Shown in pieces: positions 49,227-53,730 of a stretch of DNA of 53,730 nucleotides (position 1 is its first letter; each line of letters begins with the position of its first letter). The stretch is from Acidobacteriota bacterium. GTDB taxonomy: Bacteria > Acidobacteriota > Vicinamibacteria > Vicinamibacterales > UBA2999. Position numbers and translations under genes: made by a program. The notes under the pieces are model-generated. The model saw only the letters and a list, made by a program, of their open reading frames with translations, did no database searches and was not told where the DNA came from. The stretch covers positions 1 to 53,730 of the forward strand of contig JACQZV010000170.1 in the NCBI GenBank assembly GCA_016213695.1, read 5' to 3'.

Positions 49227-49676
49227 TCAGTTGTTCTCGACCAGGAGCGATTCGCCCGTGTCCTTCGTGCATCCGCCCGCCGGCATCGCGGCGCCGCACT
49301 TGATGAGCGCGCCGGTCATGGCGCCGAACGGCCGGCCGTCGCGCAGCGGAAAGAACGACACCGTGAACACCGTGCCTTCGGGAAACGTCTTCGGCGAGAG
49401 CCCCCGCCGCGCCATGGCCGCCGCCGATCCCGTTTCGACGCCCCACCGCGCAGGCTTCCCGTCCGTGCCGATGAGCGGCTGGCCGTCCGGACCGAGCACG
49501 GTGAAGATGAGCTGCGCGTGGTTGGAACCCGGGATATAGCGTGTGAGCTTCCCCGTGAGCGTCTTCGTCTGCGTCTGGTCGTACATCGCGAACGAATGAT
49601 GCGCGGCCGCCGGTGTCGTCACGCCGGCCAGCAGCAGGACGGCCGCGAGGCCGCAACCGAGCGCGTGTGTCTTCAA
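49227..49676 (-). CDS. DUF6152 family small exported protein, divergent
   Basis: 149 residues. Signal peptide MKTHALGCGLAAVLLLAGVT then TPAAA; the mature protein should start at His26-His27 (HHSFAMYDQTQTKTL). The second conserved histidine is H53 in PGSNHAQLIF, where Asn-Pro-His has become Ser-Asn-His and the spacing is 27, not 28. It has a longer middle with PLIGTDGKPARWGVETG and cysteines C127 and C136 (IKCGAAMPAGGCTK). A GRW relative lies directly upstream on the same strand, so this pair is in the reverse gene order from the other four. Confidence 0.85.
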   Translation of the reverse strand: MKTHALGCGLAAVLLLAGVTTPAAAHHSFAMYDQTQTKTLTGKLTRYIPGSNHAQLIFTVLGPDGQPLIGTDGKPARWGVETGSAAAMARRGLSPKTFPEGTVFTVSFFPLRDGRPFGAMTGALIKCGAAMPAGGCTKDTGESLLVENN

Positions 49677-49688
49677 CGGGTTTCTCCC

Positions 49689-49725
49689 GGCGGGTCCGCT
49701 TCGTCCGACAGGCGCGGAACCCGCC
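49689..49725. repeat. Inverted repeat between DUF6152 and GRW-like genes
   Basis: GGCGGGTCCGC (49689-49699) pairs with GCGGAACCCGCC (49714-49725) with one bulged base; loop 14 bases. Its outer half resembles the hairpin at 36388-36428. No T-run follows. Confidence 0.55.
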
Positions 49726-49761
49726 CTACGTACGTCCCATTATGGATCGACGCGATCGCGT

Positions 49762-50919
49762 TCAATCCGCGGGCTTGTCCCATCCCCGCTCGAAGTGCGT
49801 CTCCCAGTTCTGCGCCCACGGCCGCCCGAAGTAGTCGATGTACCCGTCGTCGACAAAGGTCTGCTGGGTCGGCCGGCCGTCGGGCCCGTTGACGATCGTG
49901 CTCTGGACGCGGCATTCGACATACGAGAAGCGCAGCTCCGGGTCGTCGGGACCGGCCTGCCGCTCCCACGGCGTCACGATATGCAGCGGCCGCGTGAACG
50001 CCTCCGGATCGTAGAACGTCGTCTCGACCGTGAGCGTCCTGCCATCGGCGCTCGGGCGGAAGACCTCGATCGTCTCGAGCTTGTCGCTGTATTCGAACAT
50101 CGAATGCGACACCGTCCACGCCTGGACGTTCGCGGTCCATGCCACCAGCGTGCGGCCGGTCCAGAAGCCGACGGTCTCGCCGTACCACTGCGGGACCTGC
50201 TCCACATGCGCCCGGCCGATCAGCACCTTGCGGAGGAAGTTGTCCGCGATGCCGCTCAGGAACTGGACCTGGGTGGGCGTCACCATGACTTCGATCGGGC
50301 CGCCGAGCGAGAACTGCGACCACCACCGCATGAACCCTTCGGGATAGCAGAACGCCGCCATCCACTGGGGCGCGTTACTGACCGCCTCGTGGTAGTTCAT
50401 CTGCGTCATGCGTTTCTGGTACTCGGGCGTGAGCAGCGAGATCATCGTGGACGCCTGCAGGTTGCGCCCCCAGATCCACTGTTCGTCGGGCGCGCCCCGG
50501 CGGTACCAGCCGTCCAAGTTCGGCAGCGTCTGGCGCGTGTGCGTGGTGGGGCCTCCGGCCTTTTTCGCCTCGGCGAGAAGCGCCTCGTAATGCTGCTGCG
50601 CCGTCGCATACGGGTACGGGCTCGCGATCTTCGCGACGTCGCGATCCAGGGTGCAGTCGCCCCACTGGCCGAGGCGGTTGTCGCGCCACATGTCGGTGAG
50701 CTGACGCGGCGTGTTGCACCGGGTGTAGCGCCGGTCCACCCAGTTCTGGCGATCGAGATAGAAATTCTTCGTGGTGAACAGATCGACCGGCAGCGGCTGC
50801 ACGCCGGCGGGCGGGCGCGGCGCCGGGCCGGCCTGCTGCGCGGTGACCGTCAGGGGCCGTCCCGCGGCCACCACGGCCAACGCGGCGGCCGCGAATACGC
50901 TCGTGCGCACGGAAACCAT
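49762..50919 (-). CDS. Secreted protein, distant GRW relative
   Basis: 385 residues; AGGAGG before the ATG. Signal peptide to about residue 28 (TVTAQ). The central core reads [17 protein letters not shown], where GRWEGDTLVV would be, and [15 protein letters not shown] matches the DPxxFTRPW end. The N-terminal DGxPD motif is absent, replaced by a long helical region with [19 protein letters not shown] and [15 protein letters not shown]. Two cysteines (C68, C89) in the N-terminal part may pair. I place it in the GRW superfamily by core and end motif only. It lies 30 bases downstream of nitrilase and 85 upstream of DUF6152. Confidence 0.7.
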   Translation of the reverse strand: MVSVRTSVFAAAALAVVAAGRPLTVTAQQAGPAPRPPAGVQPLPVDLFTTKNFYLDRQNWVDRRYTRCNTPRQLTDMWRDNRLGQWGDCTLDRDVAKIASPYPYATAQQHYEALLAEAKKAGGPTTHTRQTLPNLDGWYRRGAPDEQWIWGRNLQASTMISLLTPEYQKRMTQMNYHEAVSNAPQWMAAFCYPEGFMRWWSQFSLGGPIEVMVTPTQVQFLSGIADNFLRKVLIGRAHVEQVPQWYGETVGFWTGRTLVAWTANVQAWTVSHSMFEYSDKLETIEVFRPSADGRTLTVETTFYDPEAFTRPLHIVTPWERQAGPDDPELRFSYVECRVQSTIVNGPDGRPTQQTFVDDGYIDYFGRPWAQNWETHFERGWDKPAD

Positions 50920-50949
50920 CTGTGTTCCTCCTGTTGACTGCTGAGGCGT

Positions 50950-51882
50950 TCAGCGAAACTCCACGGGCGCCCTGGACGTTTCGTCGACGATCAGCCGAAA
51001 GACGTCGGGCCGGGCGTAGTGCCCGACCGGGTCGAAGTCGAGGCGGGCGCGCGCCAGGTCGTCGCGATCGAGGTCCGCGGTGAGGATCGCCTCCCCGGCG
51101 AAATCCGGCCCGGCGAGCACCTGCCCGAGCGGCCCGATGATGCAGCTGCCGCCGCGCGAGAGAACGGTGTCGGGGTCGTCGCCGAACGCTGTGTGGTAGC
51201 CGGCCGGATAATCGCGCCGCCGCGCGAACTGGTTGGCGGAGAGCACGAAGCACCGGCCCTCGATCGCGACGTGCTGCATGGTGGGCAGCCAGGTCTCGCG
51301 GTCGTCCGCCGTGGGCGCACAGTAGATCTCCACGCCCTTGGCGTACATCGCCGCGCGAAGCAGCGGCATGTAGTTCTCCCAGCAGATGACCGCGCCGATC
51401 CGGCCGATCCCGGTGTCGATGACCGGGAGCGTCGATCCGTCGCCACAGCCCCAGACGAGACGCTCGCTGCCGGTCGGCATGACTTTGCGATGTTTGCCCA
51501 GACATGCGCCGTCCGGCCCGAAGAACAGCACCGTACAGTACAGCGTGCCGCCGCCGCGCTCGACAACGCCCATCACCAGATACGTCCCGGCGCCGCGGGC
51601 GATGCCGGCCAGCGCGTCCACGTCAGGTCCGGGCACGTCGATGGCGCTCTCCCAGTAGATCCGGAACTGCTCGCGCCCTTCCGGCGTGCGCGAGCCGACG
51701 GTGGCGCCGAAGTCGAGGCCGCGGGGATACGCCGACACGAACGCCTCGGGAAAGAGCGTGAGCCGGGCGCCGAGGCGCGCGGCGTCGGACGTGAGATCGC
51801 GCGCCTTCTGCAGCGTGCGCGCGACGTCGAACGCCACGGGCGCCGCCTGGACGACCGCCACGCGGCTCGATGAACTGGGCAT
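50950..51882 (-). CDS. Nitrilase-type carbon-nitrogen hydrolase
   Basis: 310 residues from ATG at 51882, with GGAGG before it; a GTG at 51897 lies inside that ribosome site. The catalytic triad is complete: E46 (LFPEAFVS), K133 (HRKVMPT) and C167 (VICWENYMP). The motif [10 protein letters not shown] is typical of true nitrilases and cyanide hydratases that convert nitriles to acids. There is no signal peptide. It shares its minus-strand unit with a GRW-like gene, 30 bases away. Substrate not predictable; plant-type or aromatic nitriles are possible. Confidence 0.92.
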   Translation of the reverse strand: MPSSSSRVAVVQAAPVAFDVARTLQKARDLTSDAARLGARLTLFPEAFVSAYPRGLDFGATVGSRTPEGREQFRIYWESAIDVPGPDVDALAGIARGAGTYLVMGVVERGGGTLYCTVLFFGPDGACLGKHRKVMPTGSERLVWGCGDGSTLPVIDTGIGRIGAVICWENYMPLLRAAMYAKGVEIYCAPTADDRETWLPTMQHVAIEGRCFVLSANQFARRRDYPAGYHTAFGDDPDTVLSRGGSCIIGPLGQVLAGPDFAGEAILTADLDRDDLARARLDFDPVGHYARPDVFRLIVDETSRAPVEFR

Positions 51883-51930
51883 GCCGTCTTCCTCCACCCC
51901 GGCTGCGGCGGTTCACCGCAACGCGGGAGC

Positions 51931-51937
51931 GATAATA
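51931..51937. promoter_or_regulatory. Overlapping divergent -10 boxes upstream of nitrilase and Smr genes
   Basis: GATAAT on the plus strand (51931-51936) lies 6 bases before the Smr ATG, giving a leaderless start. TATTAT on the minus strand (51937-51932) points to the nitrilase gene, 49 bases from its ATG, which does have a ribosome site. Confidence 0.5.
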
Positions 51938-51942
51938 CCGTG

Positions 51943-52401
51943 ATGTCGCTGGCGATCGGCACGGCGGTGCGCGTGGCGTCACTCGGCGGCAAGCGCGGCG
52001 TCGTCGTCGACGCGGGCCACGGCGGGCACTACCGCGTCCGGGTGGAGAACGTCACCGTGTCGTGCCGGGAGCCCGACCTCACGCCGGCCGTCGAGAGCGG
52101 ACGGAAAGCACGGCGGCGGCCCGCCACGGCGGACACCGCGCCGGCAGGCAGCGGCGACGGTCCGGCCGCGCCGGCGGGACGTCTCGACCTGCACGGCCTG
52201 ACGGTGGAGGAGGCGCTCCAGCGCGTCCTCGAGGAGATCGACCACGCGCTGCGCCGCGGCGCCGACCGCGTGGAGGTCGTACACGGGAAAGGGTCCGGGC
52301 GGATCAGGGCGGCGCTGCACCGCCAGCTCGCGACCCTGCCGGTCGTCGCGGCGTTCAGGCTGGATCCGCGCAACCCGGGCGTGACGTGGATCTATTTCTG
52401 A
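51943..52401 (+). CDS. Stand-alone KOW-Smr protein (MutS2 C-terminal type)
   Basis: 152 residues from ATG at 51943 (GTG at 51940 is equally in frame). The N-terminal 47 residues (GTAVRVASLGGKRGVVVDAG) match the small KOW-like beta domain that precedes Smr in MutS2. The Smr domain follows after a charged linker: LDLHG (81-85) and HGKGSGRIRAAL (114-125), both motifs intact. MutS2 uses Smr as an endonuclease on collided ribosomes or branched DNA; here the ATPase part is absent. Its stop overlaps the convergent MaoC gene by 10 bases. Confidence 0.88.
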   Translation: MSLAIGTAVRVASLGGKRGVVVDAGHGGHYRVRVENVTVSCREPDLTPAVESGRKARRRPATADTAPAGSGDGPAAPAGRLDLHGLTVEEALQRVLEEIDHALRRGADRVEVVHGKGSGRIRAALHRQLATLPVVAAFRLDPRNPGVTWIYF

Positions 52402-52889
52402 GCGGGCCGCGGGGCGTGTGGCACGTGGCCGCGCCTGTAGACCATGAACGTGCGGTTGAACTCGATGACGGTCACGCCCGTCTGGTTGTACCCGGTGGTC
52501 TTCACCCGCACGATTCCGACCGACGGCTTCGATTTCGACACGCGCGCCTCGAGCACCTCGCTCCGCGAATAGACGGTGTCGCCTTCGAAGAGCGGATTCG
52601 GCAGCCGCACGTCGTCCCAGCCGAGATTCGCGACGCCGTTCACGGTGAGGTCGATCACCGACTGCCCGGTCACGAGTGCCAGCGTGAAACATGAGTTCAC
52701 GAGCCGCTGGCCGAACTGCGTGCGTTTCGAGTATTCGGCATCAAGGTGCGTCGGGTTCGTGTTCATCGTCAGGCAGGTGAACCAGATGTTGTCGGCATCG
52801 AGCACCGTCCGGCCGACGGGGTGCTCGTAGACGTCGCCCACCTCGAAGTCCTCGAATACGCGTCCGGTCCAGCCTGCTTTCACCGCCAT
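52392..52889 (-). CDS. MaoC-type enoyl-CoA hydratase
   Basis: 165 residues from ATG at 52889, overlapping the CoA-transferase stop by one base (TGATG). Hot-dog fold features are RVFEDFEVGDVYEHPVGRTV, the catalytic-type NPTHLDAEYS (Asp and His), FGQRLVNSCFTLALVTGQSV and NPLFEGDTVYSRSEVL. The long lid and HLDAEY motif resemble hydratases of C4-C5 dicarboxylic acyl-CoAs such as mesaconyl-CoA. It follows a CaiB/BaiF gene, a pair typical of CoA-ester pathways. The substrate remains an inference. Confidence 0.9.
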   Translation of the reverse strand: MAVKAGWTGRVFEDFEVGDVYEHPVGRTVLDADNIWFTCLTMNTNPTHLDAEYSKRTQFGQRLVNSCFTLALVTGQSVIDLTVNGVANLGWDDVRLPNPLFEGDTVYSRSEVLEARVSKSKPSVGIVRVKTTGYNQTGVTVIEFNRTFMVYRRGHVPHAPRPAQK

Positions 52890-53730
52890 CAGATCACCGC
52901 CTCTCTCTTCCAATTCGCGACGATGTCGCCGCTGAAGCCGAGCTCGCCGAGAATGGCCGCCGTGTGCTGGCCGAGCGCCGGCACCGCGCCCATCACGGGC
53001 TCGGTCCCGTCGATGGCGACCGGGGGCGGCAGCGCGCGCAGCGGCCCCGCCTCGGAGTCGATCGTCGTCCAACGGCCGCGCGCCGACAGCTGCGGGTGGT
53101 CGAGGAACTCGCGCAGCGAGTTCATCCGCGCGGACGCCACCCGCGCCCCCTCGAGCCTCGCGAGCACGTCGTCGAGCGGCAGCGGGGCGAACGCCTCATC
53201 ATTGAGCGCGTGGAGCGCGGGCCGGTTCTGCACGCGCGCCTCGTTCGTGCAGAACCGCGCGTCGGTTTCCACGTCCGGGCGCCGCAGCACGTCCGCGCAG
53301 AAGCGCGTCCACTCGCGCGCGTTCTGAATGGCGAGGTAGACGTGCCCGTTGGCGCAGCGAAACGGCCCGTAGGGTGCGATCGACACGTGGTTCGGCCCGC
53401 TGCGCCGCAGCTCTTCTCCCGTGTACGCCGCGTAGTACATCGGAAATCCCATCCACTCGGCGAGCGCGTCGAAGAGCGACACCTCGATCGTGGCGCCCGC
53501 GCCGGTCGCCTCGCGGCGCAGCAGCGCGGTCAGCACGCCGGAATAGGCATACATCCCGGCGGCGATATCGGCGATCGAAATGCCGACGCGGCAGGGGGTC
53601 TCCGGCGTGCCGGTAATCGAGACGACGCCCGCCTCGCTCTGCACGAGCAGGTCGTACGCCTTCCTGGACGCGAAGGGCCCGTCCGTGCCGTAGCCCGAGA
53701 TATTGCAGACGATCAACCGCGGGTTCCGCG
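52889..53730 (-). CDS. Partial CaiB/BaiF family CoA-transferase (start outside window)
   Basis: The C-terminal 280 codons are present; the N-terminus with the CoA-binding start lies beyond the right edge. The frame enters reading NPRLIVCNISGYGTDGPF, a landmark about 110 residues into the family, then RKAYDLLVQSEAGVVSITG with the catalytic Asp. The small-domain part GPNHVSIAPYGPFRCANGHV is also typical. These enzymes move CoA between carboxylic acids without a ping-pong anhydride release. It is coupled to the MaoC hydratase. A TTG at 53716 is an internal codon, not the start. Confidence 0.92.
   Translation of the reverse strand, partial: RNPRLIVCNISGYGTDGPFASRKAYDLLVQSEAGVVSITGTPETPCRVGISIADIAAGMYAYSGVLTALLRREATGAGATIEVSLFDALAEWMGFPMYYAAYTGEELRRSGPNHVSIAPYGPFRCANGHVYLAIQNAREWTRFCADVLRRPDVETDARFCTNEARVQNRPALHALNDEAFAPLPLDDVLARLEGARVASARMNSLREFLDHPQLSARGRWTTIDSEAGPLRALPPPVAIDGTEPVMGAVPALGQHTAAILGELGFSGDIVANWKREAVI

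Overview
This high-GC window carries about 46 protein genes, packed tightly on both strands, with no rRNA, tRNA, CRISPR or transposase. Its gene content suggests an Acidobacteriota genome, probably of the Vicinamibacteria type. That is an inference from Oar-like TonB receptors with carboxypeptidase-regulatory N-termini, DUF6152 proteins, DUF5916 proteins, exported metallo-beta-lactamase (MBL) hydrolases and SGNH/SMP-30 proteins. Nothing was searched against a database.

The dominant theme is a secreted family with no function I recognise, called here the GRW family. Its members have a signal peptide, DGxPDxxGxW near the N-terminus, a Cys-x-P-x-G-x-P-R type motif, a DGR motif, a core reading GRWEGDTLVV, then ERY and DPxxxxxPW. 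There are twelve members, counting divergent ones: at 2108, 6314, 7564, 8654, 9744, 10308, 11372, 12483, 13273, 21749, 27505 and 49762. There are five DUF6152 genes, and each lies beside a GRW gene or one gene away from it. All five DUF6152 precursors end the signal peptide at Ala followed by His-His, with a second conserved His 27-28 residues later. This suggests a metal site using the free N-terminal histidine.

Layout. 1-3325 (minus): DUF6152, divergent GRW, MBL, DUF6644, membrane protein. 3469-5150 (plus): an MBL protein with two EF-hand loops inserted, then a type II toxin-antitoxin pair. 5358-7255 (plus): exported tandem VOC protein and a GRW protein. 7564-18814 (minus): a ten-gene run in the order exported FAH-like protein, TonB receptor, DUF6152, and seven GRW genes; five of these are close tandem copies, one of them with two clean internal deletions. 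18953-25401 (plus): exported methyltransferase-like protein, DinB-like, MBL, DUF6152, GRW, unknown secreted protein, SMP-30 and SGNH proteins. 26177-28293 (plus): DUF6152, ACMSD-like amidohydrolase, GRW. 28306-39397 (minus): two near-twin TonB receptors flanking a DUF5916 outer-membrane protein and a large lipoprotein amidase. 39529-43082: MBL, lipoprotein amidohydrolase, NHL-repeat protein. 43072-47175 (minus): a form II CO-dehydrogenase-like molybdenum hydroxylase operon, divergent from an MHS-type permease. 48531-53730: exported Lon-N protein, DUF6152 with GRW, nitrilase, a detached MutS2-type KOW-Smr protein, MaoC hydratase and a partial CaiB/BaiF CoA-transferase.

Together the genes read as periplasmic and outer-membrane machinery for taking up and breaking down small organic compounds (TonB import, exported hydrolases and lyases, amidase, nitrilase, molybdenum hydroxylase, CoA-transferase and hydratase). 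The GRW/DUF6152 pair is the part without a known role and the best candidate for a new system.
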